Below are positions 46,313 to 57,823 of a DNA stretch of 64,000 nt, piece after piece. Location of the stretch: positions 421,796 to 485,795 of the forward strand of contig JAJVDF010000214.1 of NCBI GenBank assembly GCA_022410635.1, in the 5' to 3' direction. Position numbers and translations under genes: made by a program. Under the pieces are notes generated by a model. It worked only from the letters and a program-made list of their open reading frames with translations, searched no databases and was not told where the DNA came from. How positions within the stretch are numbered: position 1 is the first letter of the stretch; every line of letters begins with the position of its first letter. This DNA comes from Tretioscincus oriximinensis. Its lineage: Eukaryota > Chordata > Lepidosauria > Squamata > Gymnophthalmidae.

Positions 46313-47707
46313 ATCCCGGAACAATTTTAGAAAATTACTTGGCTATGATTTAAAATTAATCAAAGTTCACTTTTCAAAATCTGTAAAAATCATGGACTTT
46401 TGCCTTTGGGGCTTTTTTACACACTAAAACCCAGAATTGTCCATGAAATCCATGACAACTCTGTACAATATTTTCAGAAGATCTGGCAGCTAGACAGCCA
46501 GTTGGAATAGATTCCCATGGAAGCCCACCAGGTGTCAGCTCTATATGGTTTTCAGTGTGTGATAGTCCAGGGTGGATGGTTCATATTTTGTTTATGTCTC
46601 ATTTTTATAACATGCTGTGACTTGTCTTGGGATCTTCAGGTGAAAAATATGCAGATTTTATAAACAAAGAACTGATGGTTTCATGGACCTTGTCACCTTC
46701 GAATAGATATTGAGAAATGATTATTTGATTGATTATATGAAATTCTGTTATTTATTATTGCCTGTTCGTCCCTTTGTATGTGTTTTTTAACAACAAACTG
46801 TGGTCCTTTCTTGATTTACCATTTGTGATTGCTTATTTATCTTTTTTACTAAATTATACCCTTTATAAATTGCACCTGTGCCTTTTATACAAGGCAGCTC
46901 TTAATAAATATCATGTTAATAATTTAGTCTTTGAATTCAGTAAGCTTACCTTGCATTTATAATGCACTGGACAATGCGATTTTGTTTATGCTTTTAAGAA
47001 CAAATGTCTGGTGCTGTTGGCTTGTTTTCTTCTTCGCTTTGAAAGAATTAAGCTATAACTAGGACAGAAACACAAATCTGAAGTTTGCAGAGAATGCTTA
47101 GTTTTGTCCACAAACTAGACATCATGTAGTTTATATTTTGGTGCCATCTAGTGATAGTGTTAGGAATTGGTGTCCAAATGACAGGTTTGCAGGAGATACA
47201 GACTATATAAAGCGTTTTCTGTGCTCCTTTTTTGTTGTTCAGAGTATATTTGAAGTTTTGAGGACATACCTATGGCAACTCTCCTTTTTTGTCCCTTGCA
47301 GTGTCCTTAAGCCAGAGGTAGAAGAACTCTTGGATGGAAAATCCAAGAATTTAGGGTTATTTGGTAGGGACTATTTTCAACAGTCTGATGATTTGCTAGT
47401 GTCTTGGGCTTATATGGAATTATGAAGTTTCAAGAAGGTTTAAATCTGGATGAAATCTTTAAATTTCAGAGAAAAAGATCTTGTCATCTCATNGTAAAAG
47501 AACTATGGAGGAAGAGCACAGAAATCTTGTGTGTGGCATGGCAAACCCCAGGAATGTTAGGATACACGCAAGTGTCACTTTGGGAGAGCTCTGTTGAAGG
47601 AGTGATTATCATATTCCTGTATCATTTTAAGTAACTCCTGACTTTGGTGTTTGTGGTTTGAGCCTTGCTAAAAGGACAAATTAATGTTGTCCTCTTTGTT
47701 TGTTTAC

Positions 47708-48307
47708 TTAAGAACATAAGAGGAGCCCTGCTGGATCAGACAGACCCATCTAGTCCAGCCTTCTATCTCACTCCAAGCCCCACCAATTGCACCTGGGCAG
47801 TCTGGAACAGAAGAAGTGAAAATCTTCAACTGTTCTCAACCCCTGCAAAAGGCATTTCAAGAATATTTCAGAGGCAGCATCAAGATATCTATCCTAGTAG
47901 CTATTTATACCCTTGGTGTCCATGAACTTGTCTTGAAGCTATCCAGGCTACCACCACCTCTTCTGGAAGTAAATTCTAAAGGCCGATGATCCTTTGGGTG
48001 AAAAAATACTTTCCCTTGCCTGTCCTCACTCTTCTGCCCATCAGCTACGAGGAATGACCCATGATATTATGCAATAGAGAAAACAATTTTTCTCTATTCA
48101 CCTTATCCATCCCATGAATGATTTTATATACAATCAGATCACCTCTTAAACTCCATCTTTCGAGGCTGAAGAGGCCCAGATGTTGCTGCCGGATTTCTTA
48201 AGAGAGGTGCTCCAGCCCCTTGATCATTCTTTTTGCCCTTTTCTGCACCTTCTCTAGTTCCACAATATCCGTTCCACTTCTTCCAGATGTCGGAAACATA
48301 AAATAGG
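47708..48307 (-). mobile_element. CR1/L2-like LINE 3' end, longest copy (600 bp)
   Basis: The plus strand starts AAGAACATAAGAGGAGCCCT then CATCTAGTCCAGCCTTCTAT. It continues through blocks resembling CR1 3' sequences (CTCTTCTGGAAGTAAATTCT, GAGGCTGAAGAGGCCC) to TTGCCCTTTTCTGCACCTTC. It is 5'-truncated. Confidence 0.8.
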
Positions 48308-48869
48308 NATCTGAGTGAATATTTTCCATCCATTCATGATTGCCAAATTTCTATCATACTGAGTGCAGTTTTCAAAACATTAGTGCAAATTGTGTCATTT
48401 GTGGAGTTCACAGTTTATCAAATTGCAAAAATACTTTTAAGGAATATTGATTGATAAGTGTTAATGGGCTATTATTTTTTCAGTTTCTGTTTTGCCACGT
48501 GGGCAAAAGTAGAACAGGAATCATTTAGAATTCAAAAGTTAGTAGCGTTGGTCCGGATATAGAATTTCTAGAACCTTAGGTATTTCCATAGATAAGACTA
48601 TGGGTTATTATCTATTTTTAACATGCAGAATCCTGAAGAAATAGGCAGCACGGGCTTTCATAGACAAGTCTATCTCTTTCTTGATAGTCCCTAAGGTCAT
48701 GAATACACCTTTTATTTTGACCTATCTTCAGTTTTAAATAATGGGGTCTAATCCAGCAAAACATGGATTAAACTCCCAGTGAAGATGAACCTTTAAATTA
48801 AAGGTTTGTCTAGGACCTAAAGTGNTAAAAAATACTCCTCCTTGCAAAAAAAAGAAAAGAAAAAAAGAA

Positions 48870-48925
48870 CAAAAATACATGTGAGCTTTTGTACACAAAT
48901 CTACTTCTTCGGATGCAATGGAAAT
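48870..48925 (+). repeat. GTAGAC-family repeat, 3' fragment
   Basis: GTGAGCTTTTGTACACAAAT then CTACTTCTTCGGATGCAATG corresponds to the last blocks of the repeat at 20496. A possible further fragment is at 48650-48690. Confidence 0.5.
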
Positions 48926-50327
48926 GGATTAGTATAGATGTTTAAAATGCAGAATCCTTTCTATTTTAAAATGCATTCAAGGCAAATAAAAATAAAAATA
49001 GTATACAACAATACAATAGCATTCTGTAATGTGCAGTAACTAAAGTTTTTTTTATTTGATCACAAAAACTGGAAATACATTTGCATTTGGCGCTATTGTT
49101 CTTTTACATAAGTACCTACAAACAAAATTGATTTCATAGTCAGCCCTCTCATCTCCCACTTGTCCTTCATGAGTAGCTCTTAATACTAAATAATTTTATA
49201 AGTTTACTTTATAGCAGAGTCTACTTAATACAATCACATTAGCTGCCAACCTTTTTTCACTTGTATTCCATGAACACTCTCTTCACATTAGCAAAACATT
49301 TATGATTGTACCTTTTGGCACCATTATCATTTCCCCCCACAAATTCCTAAATATCCTGGTTATATCTCCTAGGATATGTGCTCCCCAGATTAATTTGCTG
49401 TGCTGCAGGATAATTTAGCAAGGGAGGCTCATAGCATCATAGAGACTATTAAGATAAAGGTAGACAGCATGAGCTTTCTTATCCCCATGCAGGGAAGGAG
49501 TCCATGAGAACTGAGAGAAATGATAAATAGGGCTCACTTGCCTATATTGCGATTCCTTTGCTTCCTTTTCCTGCCCATTTGGAGCTGAAAGTTACTAGGC
49601 TACATGGGCTGTGCAGTGGTTGCCACCGTGTGTTGCCAGTTGCAATTCCAGGCTTCTTGGGCATTGCCATAGCCCTTCCTCATCATGAAGATGTAGAGCA
49701 GCAGCAGTGACAAGATCCAAGGACTCCAGACTCAACAGGTCCTACAGTCACGTGTCCATAAAAGAACCCATCAGGCTTGTTTGATGCATCAGTCAATTTA
49801 TGAACTCATTTTACTATAAGCAAAACATAATACTGCAATGGGCANAATTGCTTGCTGTCTAGCTCCCTGACATGTGGATAGTTTACCTGGATTATTTAAT
49901 GAGGAGAAATAGGANGCCATAACAGATTGACTAATATATATAGACTTTATATGTGTTTGAAATAACTGTATTAAAAATGTAGAAATTATTTTTAAAATTT
50001 TTTAAAAATTTATTTTCTTTTAAAAATCCTTATGCTATGGGTTTTTGGGGTTGGTCAGTGTAAATAAACAATTGCATATTATTGTAGAAAGAACGATTTT
50101 CAAAAATAGATAAACTCAAGCAAAGAGGGGAGTTAGAGATTGTGTGGAAGTTGGAATGTGATACAATCTTTGCTTTCACTTATTTTAACTGATGGAATTT
50201 GTGTGGGATCAAAAATACCCCCTGCAAGGCAACCAGATCTATAGGACAGTTATCCTTTCTGTACTGCCAGATTAAAAAACCACTAGTAGTACAAACCGTT
50301 TGCTACTTCTTTCAAAAGATGTATAGT

Positions 50328-50363
50328 TTTTAACAAGTCTTCTTAAATGAAGACTTGTTAAAA
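50328..50363. repeat. short perfect hairpin, 15-bp arms
   Basis: TTTTAACAAGTCTTC pairs with GAAGACTTGTTAAAA around a 6-nt loop. Confidence 0.85.
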
Positions 50364-50662
50364 GGATCTTTTTGTCCACTCCAGTTACGTGTTTTATAGT
50401 TTATACCGTGAGCAAGTTGATTACAGGTAGCTAATCTAGATATGCCGTGCTGGGCACTTTTTTGTGGAAGCAAATAGCAGGAAATTAAGATATANATGTG
50501 TCTGTGTAAAGGTACATAAATTCTTGTAGTCCCATGTTGAGGCCACAGAAACACTGGGCAACGTAAGCAGTAATGTTATTGTCTTTATAAATGCCTTCTG
50601 GATCATTGCAAGAGCATAGTGATCTATTCATGTAGTTACCATAACTTGTGTTGCATCTAAGG

Positions 50663-50850
50663 CAGACCTGGGCAAGGGACGGCCCGAGGGCCACATGCGG
50701 CCCTCCTACTGTCTCTGACCGGCCCGCCCCTCTTAGCTCAGAGTTATATACAGTATTGGGTAGAACTGAGTTAACTATATTAGTCCGGCCCTCTAAAACC
50801 ACCCCAATTTCTCATGCGGCCCCTTGGGAAAAATTAATTGCCCACCCCTG
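50663..50850. mobile_element. hAT-type non-autonomous element with 8-bp target duplication
   Basis: Termini CAGACCTGGGCAA and, reversed, CAGGGGTGGGCAA match the hAT (Charlie-like) pattern. The interior has GGGCCACATGCGGCCC. Flanks ATCTAAGG and ATCTAACG agree at 7 of 8 positions, the duplication length of hAT. Length 188 bp. Confidence 0.85.
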
Positions 50851-51190
50851 ATCTAACGGAANAATCTTTTTCTCTGAGCTCACTTCAAACCTAGCTTTTC
50901 ACATGCAACTCAGGTGCCAAATCCAAACTGTAGCCAAAATGCATGTACAAATCTGTGNTTGACATTGCGCAGGTTGAATTCCTGTATGGCCTATGATTGT
51001 GGCTATCCACAGTTTTAAAAAAATATTAAAAAATGAGGCCCACTATATTTATAGCCCTCTGTCCAAAAAAATGAAACTATTTTAATATCTTGCTACCATT
51101 TTATCTAAATGTTATAATTTCTAACTGCTGTCTTAAAAATATTTGCTGTGATCCTTGTTCAGAAATAAACTTATTCTTATTTTGTCCCAG

Positions 51191-51244
51191 GAGGGGTGTT
51201 TATGGCCTTCTGATTACTCCTCTTCACGCCAAGGAGCTTCAGAG
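51191..51244 (+). CDS. LDLRAD4: LDLRAD4 coding exon 3 (54-bp cassette-type exon)
   Basis: The acceptor TTTGTCCCAG and donor GAG|GTAAAC bracket exactly 18 codons, residues 76-93, reading EGCLWPSD and ending RQGASE. The exon is phase 0 on both sides, so it can be skipped without a frameshift. As I recall, human isoforms differ by an 18-residue segment at this place. The downstream donor departs from the best consensus after +4, and a 13-bp inverted repeat lies 70 bp beyond it. Two hAT elements lie within about 340 bp on either side. The reading matches the mammalian segment closely, so the exon call is firm; alternative use is inferred. Confidence 0.92.
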
Positions 51245-51313
51245 GTAAACTTTCATATACTGAATTTCCAGTTAAAAGTAGTTTTATTACTAGAATATAC
51301 TTGTCTCTTGGAT

Positions 51314-51348
51314 TGCCAGAATATTTCTAAAAAAAAAATATTCTGGCA
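51314..51348. repeat. 13-bp inverted repeat downstream of exon 3
   Basis: TGCCAGAATATTT pairs with AAATATTCTGGCA around a 9-nt A-rich loop, 70 bp after the exon 3 donor. Confidence 0.8.
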
Positions 51349-51455
51349 GTTTAAGAGATCGGTTGAAGCTTTGTTTTCTTTCTAAATCTATCTGTGGGAT
51401 TAATTTGTAGTGTAGCTGTGACTGCTTTGTGACTGTTCTCATACTGACTCTAGAT

Positions 51456-51765
51456 CAGGGGTCTTCAAACTATGGCCCAGGGGCCACATGCAGCCAGCCG
51501 AGGACATTTATCCAGCCCGCAACAGCACTGGCTGCTTCCCTCCCTCCTTCCTTTCTTGAGCTACCTCTCTCTTTCCCTTTTTTCCTTCCCTCCTATTCCT
51601 CTTCCTCCTCTCTTTCTGGCTCCAGCCTCTTCAGCTGCGTCTAGGAGAGGAACATGGGATTCAGATAAGATATGTGCAGTGTTCAGTTTTTTAAAAAACT
51701 ATAGCCCTCCAACGGTCTGAGGAACAGTGAACTTGCCCCCTGTTTAAAAAGTTTCAGGACTCCTG
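51456..51765. mobile_element. hAT-type non-autonomous element with 8-bp target duplication
   Basis: Left terminus CAGGGGTCTTCAAACTATGG, right terminus reversed CAGGAGTCCTGAAACTT. The interior has GGGCCACATGCAGCC. Flanks CTCTAGAT and CTCAAGAT agree at 7 of 8 positions. Length 310 bp, no transposase. Confidence 0.87.
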
Positions 51766-51820
51766 CTCAAGATCATGTAATTTCAAAGTCAGCTTTCTAA
51801 TGGCTGGAAACTTTTACCCA

Positions 51821-51881
51821 NNGNCACCCANTTANTNCTGCAATTTNNTNCNNAANCNCNCCCCCCCCCCCCCCCCCCCCC
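51821..51881. other. poly-C tract with clustered N (low-quality assembly)
   Basis: Interspersed N and C lead into 22 C in a row. Similar N-flanked homopolymers occur at 55610-55630 (T then G) and 57931-57948 (C). Confidence 0.9.
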
Positions 51882-52259
51882 GGTTAAACCAGAATAAGGA
51901 AATGTGCTCCCTTTCACACTCTTCTCTGTCCCATCTTGTGAGCCCTGGACTGTCAGTAGATCTGTTAAGGCAGGGCTATTGGTATCCTGGTTTACAAAAT
52001 GATTTTGGTCACTTATGCTGCGCTTTACTGCATTCAAAGGAGATAATAGCAAGGTCTCCCTTTAAACAAGTCCATCATGTTTATGGGAGTCCTCTGGTCC
52101 CCTTTCTGAAGTATTTTTAGAGAAAGTGTAGGAAGAGGAAGATGTGAACAATCCCTTTGGTAAAGACTCCTATGAGCCACTTCTGATGTTTTTATTGCAT
52201 ATAAACACAGCCTGAATCTGTTTGGTTTGTGTTTGAATGTCCTTTTGGATTAAATTATT

Positions 52260-53540
52260 ACTTAGTTCTAGAAAAACAATGGAAAATATGGAAAGATAAA
52301 AAATTAAGTAAAATAGATTGAACAAGAACTATTAAAATGATAATTATTTCCAAATTGTTATATTCATTTCGAACCATTTGGCCGTAGATAAGAAAACATT
52401 AAAAAAATATGGGGCAGAACAATAGGCAAATGGATTGTAGAAAATAAAAGACCTAGATTGGGAAATAAACGGATTATAGCAAGTGAAGGAGGAGGAAGAG
52501 TTCTATTGTGTCTTTCAGTTTCAAAGATTAATAGAGATACAATATGGAAACATGAGGTGGGGAGATAAGGTAAGAAAATTAATGGAATTGGGGAATCCAA
52601 ATTATTATTTAGAGATTGGAATAGAAGGGAGGAAAATATGGAAGGAGCCACTGTAAGGCACAATGGAAAAATGGAAAGCTAAATTAGAGGAAGAAGCTAA
52701 ATTAGCAATCACTTGGTTAATTAATAAAGAAAAATAAATAGGCATGGGGTAAAGTTAAGGAAATTGAGAGAAAGTGGTATAGAACTATATGAGATGGATA
52801 GAAATCCAGTAGACAGTGATACATTCAACAATGGGTAGGAGACAGAAGATGGCTACATGTGTTGTGATGAAGGACATAATTAAATAAAGAAAATTAAGAT
52901 CTATTAGAAGAGAAGTAAATTACGGAAAGGGAATAGCTGGACATCTATATAGGAAATTCACAATGGTGAAGGAGGAAGTTAAAAGACAATTATATGGAAT
53001 ATAGAATATGGATATTAATATAAGTGAGGGGATACAGGGAGAGAAATTATGAGGGAAAAATAACTGAATGAAAGAGACAAGAGACCATATATTACATGAA
53101 TAATACAGAACATCATTACAGTTATCACACCTCATCATGAATATTTAGAATTTATGTTGGCATGGGTGCCAACGGAGAATGGAAGTATGAAAAAGTATAG
53201 GAATTTTGGGTGGAAGGANATATAAATGCTATGCTCAGCCTGAGGATAATGTTAACAAGTAAAATGTATCCCATGGGGGTATAGCATATATAACATCTGT
53301 ACAGTNAAGGGAAGTGTTAGATAAGATAATTATGTGCTCTAGTAGGAGGATGGAAGGTTCCTACTAAATTGATGATGCAAAGACTGTATGAATATATAAT
53401 AAATCTTATAGCAGTAGATATAACTAATTGTATAATCAATAATCCAGAAAATATGTACAGAAAAAGTACATTGTAAACAAAAATGGTTAGTAATCAAGAA
53501 TTTTGAAATGAATAAATTTAGGAGTGAAGTATCTAAATTC
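52260..53540 (+). mobile_element. L1 LINE relic, ORF2 3' half, heavily decayed
   Basis: A long purine-rich, AT-rich stretch. Plus-strand pieces such as GRTIGKWIVENKRPRLGNK, then DTIWKHE, and near 53160 a tryptophan/cysteine segment of the L1 C-terminal type, follow L1 ORF2 order. Stops are dense, so the call rests on pieces and base composition. Confidence 0.55.
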
Positions 53541-53664
53541 CAGTTTAGATTAGTATTTCAGATGTCATCCTTAGAGTGATTGTAAATGTACACACAGTGA
53601 GAGGGCAGAAAGANAAATTTAAATTCAAATTGAATTTTTAAAAAAATACTTCTTTATTTTGCAG

Positions 53665-54207
53665 ATAATGTACGCCCCACGATCCAGGGACAGGTTTACC
53701 GCTCCATCCTTTATGCAGAGGGAACATTTCAGTCGCTTCCAACCAACCTATCCATACGTGCAACATGAAATTGACCTTCCTCCTACTATTTCCCTTTCTG
53801 ATGGTGAAGAGCCACCACCATACCAAGGGCCATGCACTCTACAGCTTCGAGACCCAGAACAACAGATGGAACTCAACAGAGAATCTGTGAGGGCGCCACC
53901 CAACAGGACTATATTTGACAGCGACTTGATAGACATTTCTATGTACAATGGGGGTCCTTGCCCACCAAGCAGCAATTCGGGCATAAGTGCAACCAATTAT
54001 AGCAGTAATGGAAGGATGGAAGGACCACCCCCAACTTACAGTGAGGTTATGGGGCACTACCCAGGTTCCTCTTTTTTCCATCACCAGCAAAGCAATGTAC
54101 CTCCTTCATCACAAAGAGGGAGCCGACTTCAGTTTCAGCAGAACAGTCCAGAGAGCACAATAGTCCCTATAAAAAGCAAAGACAGGAAACCAGGAAACCT
54201 TGTTTAG
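53665..54207 (+). CDS. LDLRAD4: LDLRAD4 terminal coding exon (cytosolic SMAD/NEDD4-binding region)
   Basis: The acceptor TTTTGCAG is followed by ATA ATG TAC, and the frame stays open for 180 codons to TAG at 54205-54207. This gives residues 94-273 of the short model. Visible motifs are PPPY at 143-146, the SMAD-interaction motif PPNR at 171-174, and PPTY at 215-218. The C-terminus is DRKPGNLV. In mammals the PPxY motifs bind WW domains of NEDD4-family ligases, and PPNR binds SMAD2/3 and competes with SARA, lowering receptor-driven SMAD phosphorylation. The region is Pro/Ser-rich and probably disordered. The frame also reads upstream of 53665, but that part is intron, so a Met start near 53659 is not supported. 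Codon use and lack of any break indicate a functional gene. Confidence 0.97.
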   Translation: MMYAPRSRDRFTAPSFMQREHFSRFQPTYPYVQHEIDLPPTISLSDGEEPPPYQGPCTLQLRDPEQQMELNRESVRAPPNRTIFDSDLIDISMYNGGPCPPSSNSGISATNYSSNGRMEGPPPTYSEVMGHYPGSSFFHHQQSNVPPSSQRGSRLQFQQNSPESTIVPIKSKDRKPGNLV

Positions 54208-54487
54208 TTTCCTTTTCCCTGTGCACTTGAAGAGAAACAGGAGAATCCAATAAGGAGCATGATAGAAATTTTTTGCTCCTGTGCACAATATTGTTTTAAG
54301 TTTCATGTGATGAAGTTTAGTACAACCAAACGTGCAAAGTTGTTCTTTGTTTCTGATTCCTTCCAGGGGAATTGCATGAAAAGTGGTTTAAGATCATTAC
54401 AACCTTCCATTCAGTTCGACCACAAGCAGTGTTCTGGGTTTTTGTTTTGTTTATTATTTTGAGGGGAGATATATTATTAATATTTTA

Positions 54488-54493
54488 AATAAA
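54488..54493 (+). terminator. LDLRAD4: candidate proximal polyadenylation signal AATAAA
   Basis: A canonical hexamer 281 bp after the stop codon, within an AT-rich stretch. The downstream GT-rich element is weak. Confidence 0.35.
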
Positions 54494-56058
54494 CTATTTG
54501 AATATATTTAATTCTAAGAGGTAACTTAGCACAGAAATAAGGCTTATCCAGCCTATTTTATATTAAATGAATGACTTAAAGAAGAGGACAAGAAAGGGTT
54601 ACTAGGTAAATGGGGGCAAAATCAGCTGTTTTGCTCCCCAATACCTCTTCCCAAATGTGGGATTTCATTTTATCTGACTCAGCATTTCTGTTTGTGTGCC
54701 AAGTTATAAAGATGGGAGAAAACAAATTAGATGAATACAAGGAGTTAATTTGTGTTGTGATACGAGTGTATTAAATTTGCACTATCTTTAATGTTTTTAA
54801 AATATATATATTATATATATAAAAGAGGGAAATGTTTTAATTGAAGTTCTTCTGTCTGTTGTCTTTTCACCTGTGGATAATATTTTTTCCTAGGAACCCT
54901 CTTCAGGATTTTATCCAAGCCTCAATTGGTCTTCATCAAAAGAGGATTGTTGGATTGGATTGGATTTTTTTTATTTTACATACATTTTTTAAAAATAACA
55001 AAGGACATCTTAACATGTTACCTTTTGCAATAATTTTTATTCAAATAGGGCAGCAGCAAGTTGTCTTAGAAACTTACAGATTGAAGAAAGCAAATGTGAA
55101 ATTAAAGAAGTCGCCTCCATAGGTGGTTTTAGCTATAAGCCATTTGTTTAACTAGAAGCAGATAAAAATGCCAGATACATATGTTTTTGTAATTACAACT
55201 CAATCTCGCTTCTTGTCCCACCTCCCTGACCTTTTAAGTGTGGTGTCAATAATATTTAAAGCTTTTGCAGGTTTTTATATTCACTGGAATCAGTAATATA
55301 CACTACTCAGTCACTTAGTCTGACATCATACAATAAATGATTTAAAAACAGTTTTTGCTGTCAAATTACGCTTTTTCTATTCTTCTGTACTTTACGTTTC
55401 CTATTTTTCTATATCATAAACCTCTATAGATTCTTTCACTCACTGCCTGTAATTTGGTTAGCTGAACTGACAAGGCTAATGAACCTGGCTCCAGAACCTC
55501 TATTTAGGCCCTACTGGGAATTGCTTAAACTAGTTGTCATTCGGTTTAACTCATACCATGCACTTAATCTAACTCGTTTCATGTTGAGTGTGCAGCCCCA
55601 TTAATATATNTTTTTTTTTNNGGGGGGGGGCTGTTTTTATCTTTTTATATCATTTTAATTCTGTGCAGACTGTAAGATCATATCCTTAGGAATCCTGATA
55701 ATTTGAGTTTTCTTTGTATAGATTAAAAGTTTTGTTTGAGGCAATACTGGAAAGTGTGGTGAGCAGGAGGTTATCAGGCTGTACGCAAAGCACAAGCAAG
55801 CACTTCAAATGTGGATATCCAGGGGACTTAAAAGAAAATGGATAATCTCCAGTCTTAATCCTGATGATGCTAGGAGAGTTACAGATGCACTGCAGAGGTT
55901 TCACCTAGGAATCTCTCTTTTTCTATACTCTTACTTGCACTATAGTTACATGTGTATCATAGCACTTGTTCTGTTTGCTGATACAGGACTTCAGTGGGCT
56001 GAAGTAACTAAATTGAAGCCTCGTTGCTTATTTATTCTGCTATGTTTGGATATTCTGA

Positions 56059-56064
56059 AATAAA
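56059..56064 (+). terminator. LDLRAD4: candidate distal polyadenylation signal AATAAA
   Basis: A canonical hexamer followed 12-25 bp later by a GT/T-rich stretch (GAGTGTTCTTT), a better arrangement than the proximal site. Confidence 0.4.
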
Positions 56065-56090
56065 GCACTTCTGAGTGTTCTTTAGGAATA

Positions 56091-57717
56091 TCATGTCTTT
56101 GACCTATGCAGAGTTTTAATGCCAAAACAGCATGTGTGAGGTTTTTGTATGTTTTTAGAAGACATTTCTCTGTAAAGATGCTTTCATTAATCTTTTGGCT
56201 CATGAATTTGATGAGAGCTAAATAAATAGACTGATTACGTATTATTCTAAGTANCGAAGCTGGCCCTTTGTCCTGCATAGCGTGTGCTGATTTGCATTCT
56301 CCTGTTTGTTGTGAGATGGCAGAATCCCCCTTTACCTTTGTTTTGTGGAGTAGCCATCACACGTTAACTGTTTCGAAGTCCTTGCATCTTGTGAAAACGT
56401 GCTGAGTTGGATACAATTCTTTAATGAAACTTTTTACATTACCATTTCGGAGTTCAGCTCTAGAGTATCATATGCAGATTCATCTTTGAAGTATGAAACA
56501 CACCAGAAATTGATTTTTTGACATGACTTGAAAGTGCATCAAATGAAGCAATTTGAGCCATGTTTTGGACTTTAAAAAATAATAATTTAAAAATGGCAGA
56601 TCTGTGCATGCTACTTCTGGATCTTGTGGCAATGGTTTATAGATTGGGCATGCTCCTAAAGTACAATTTAAGATACACTAAATGGGTAAAACAATACCCT
56701 GCACTTATTTAAAATGAATTTGTACTTCCAAACTGGCAATATGTTAAAATCTAAGTTCCTCATTTCAATATTTCTCCATTTCAGTAGCTATTAATTGAAA
56801 CTTTNCTGTCAAAACCAAATACTGCATAATTGGTAAGTGATACAGTGTGGAGTTTGAGTATGTCTCTTCCTTGATTTTATTTCACACAGATAAATTTTGT
56901 CTGATTTAAGTGTTTAAATTGAACACAAGTTTATCTGAAAAACAGAGCTCCGTTTCTTTGTGTTGTCATTCTAGAACATTCTAACCCACTTGCCCTCAAG
57001 TGTATAACCACAGTGATCAGTCCATATATACCTAGTCACTGTCAAGACCGATTTCCCTTTTCCTCCTAGCTACAATTCTATAATTTCCATTATATATGTG
57101 TCTCCCCATGTTATATCACCTTGGACCTTTTTCAGAGCAACNAACAGGCTGGGATTATATGTTAGCTTGCTTCATTTTATATGCGGAGTCTTAGCTTCTT
57201 TTGCTGCTATTCTTGTCACATTTCCCATAAATGGTGGTTGCAATTTTATTCCAGATGCCTTATGAGAAGAAAGTTTGCTCAGATGCTAGAATGATAGTTA
57301 CTGGTGAGCTTAGAAATATGATAATTTAAAAGTTTTATAGCTCTGACAGGTATTTAATGTGACACTGAATGAAGTGAGACCATTTAGGGCAGAACATTTT
57401 AAAATTTATTTCTCCTTTCAAGACTTGTAATTTGAGGGAACACTTTATTCTCAGTCGTTTGTGCAGCATAAAAAATGAGTTCTAAATACGAACTCTAGTT
57501 TTTAGCTTTATAGGATGAAATGGTATGAAACTTGGAACATATTTCTCCTCAGGAGGGAGCAGAAAGTAAAGTAAGGAATGTTTGATCATAGTAGTTTTGT
57601 AATCTGTCATGCCTATGGCATTCCTATGTTGGCTCCACAAAATGTAAACATGAGGCAGGATTCTTCTGTAGATATTCTCCTCCTTCATAAAACTTATCTT
57701 ACCTTTATATTTTGTTT
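56091..57717. other. no gene seen; possible extended 3' UTR
   Basis: Unique-looking AT-rich sequence without clear transposons, which would allow a longer LDLRAD4 3' UTR. Confidence 0.35.
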
Positions 57718-57823
57718 TCTTCTATTCAGACTGCCCAGGTGCATCTGTTGGGCCTCTGTGTGAGACAGAATGCTGGACTAGGTGGGCTGTGGCCCAATCC
57801 AGTGTGGCTCTTCTTATGTTCTT
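57718..57823 (+). mobile_element. CR1/L2-like LINE 3' end, target of an L1 insertion
   Basis: TTCAGACTGCCCAGGTGCAT, then GTGTGAGACAGAATGCTGGA, then GTGGCTCTTCTTATGTTCTT. It ends at the first copy of a 13-bp duplication. Confidence 0.8.

Larger units (their letters stand above)
45114..51190 (+). other. LDLRAD4: LDLRAD4 intron 2
   Basis: A GT-AG intron of 6077 bp. It holds a TTTA/TTTG microsatellite (46274-46312), a 600-bp CR1/L2-like LINE 3' end (47708-48307), a fragment of the GTAGAC repeat (48870-48925), a 15-bp-arm hairpin (50328-50363) and a hAT element (50663-50850). The remainder, about 45114-46270, 46320-47700 and 48930-50320, is AT-rich sequence with nothing I can name. Confidence 0.85.
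51245..53664 (+). other. LDLRAD4: LDLRAD4 intron 3
   Basis: A GT-AG intron of 2420 bp. It contains a hAT element (51456-51765), a poly-C tract with clustered N (51821-51881) and an L1 relic (about 52260-53540). The 3' end is TTCTTTATTTTGCAG. Position 51882-52260 shows nothing recognisable. Confidence 0.87.
36640..56090 (+). other. LDLRAD4: LDLRAD4 (C18orf1) gene model, short isoform: summary of the split gene
   Basis: Four coding exons (37899-37968, 44959-45113, 51191-51244, 53665-54207) sum to 822 nt, which is 273 codons plus stop. Introns are GT-AG and the phases fit (1, then 0, then 0). In mammals LDLRAD4 is a single-pass endosomal membrane protein that dampens TGF-beta signalling: it binds SMAD2/3 through a PPNR motif and recruits NEDD4-family ubiquitin ligases through PPxY motifs. 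All three motifs are present here. The paralogue PMEPA1 has the same architecture, but the run after exon 3 (IM, one aromatic residue, then [13 protein letters not shown]) and the [18 protein letters not shown] stretch match LDLRAD4 as I know it. The LDL-receptor class A exon of the long isoform was not found. The transcript start and the exact 3' end are not determined; the outer limits given are the CpG island and the second AATAAA cluster. Confidence 0.93.
54208..56090 (+). other. LDLRAD4: LDLRAD4 3' UTR, minimum extent
   Basis: Sequence directly after the stop is AT-rich, free of recognisable transposons for about 2 kb and contains several ATTTA-type motifs. AATAAA occurs at 54488, 55332 and 56059. 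The mammalian 3' UTR is several kilobases long as I recall, so the transcript may run further, possibly to about 61.6 kb; the sequence does not decide this. Confidence 0.65.

Noticed and set aside
53659..53664. Met-Gln start just ahead of the last LDLRAD4 exon
   Set aside because: These bases belong to the TTTTGCAG acceptor; splicing to ATA at 53665 restores the known family sequence.
36640..56090. Assignment of the gene to PMEPA1, the paralogue
   Set aside because: Both have a TM helix, PPxY and PPNR motifs, but the exon 3 and exon 4 sequences fit LDLRAD4 much better from memory.
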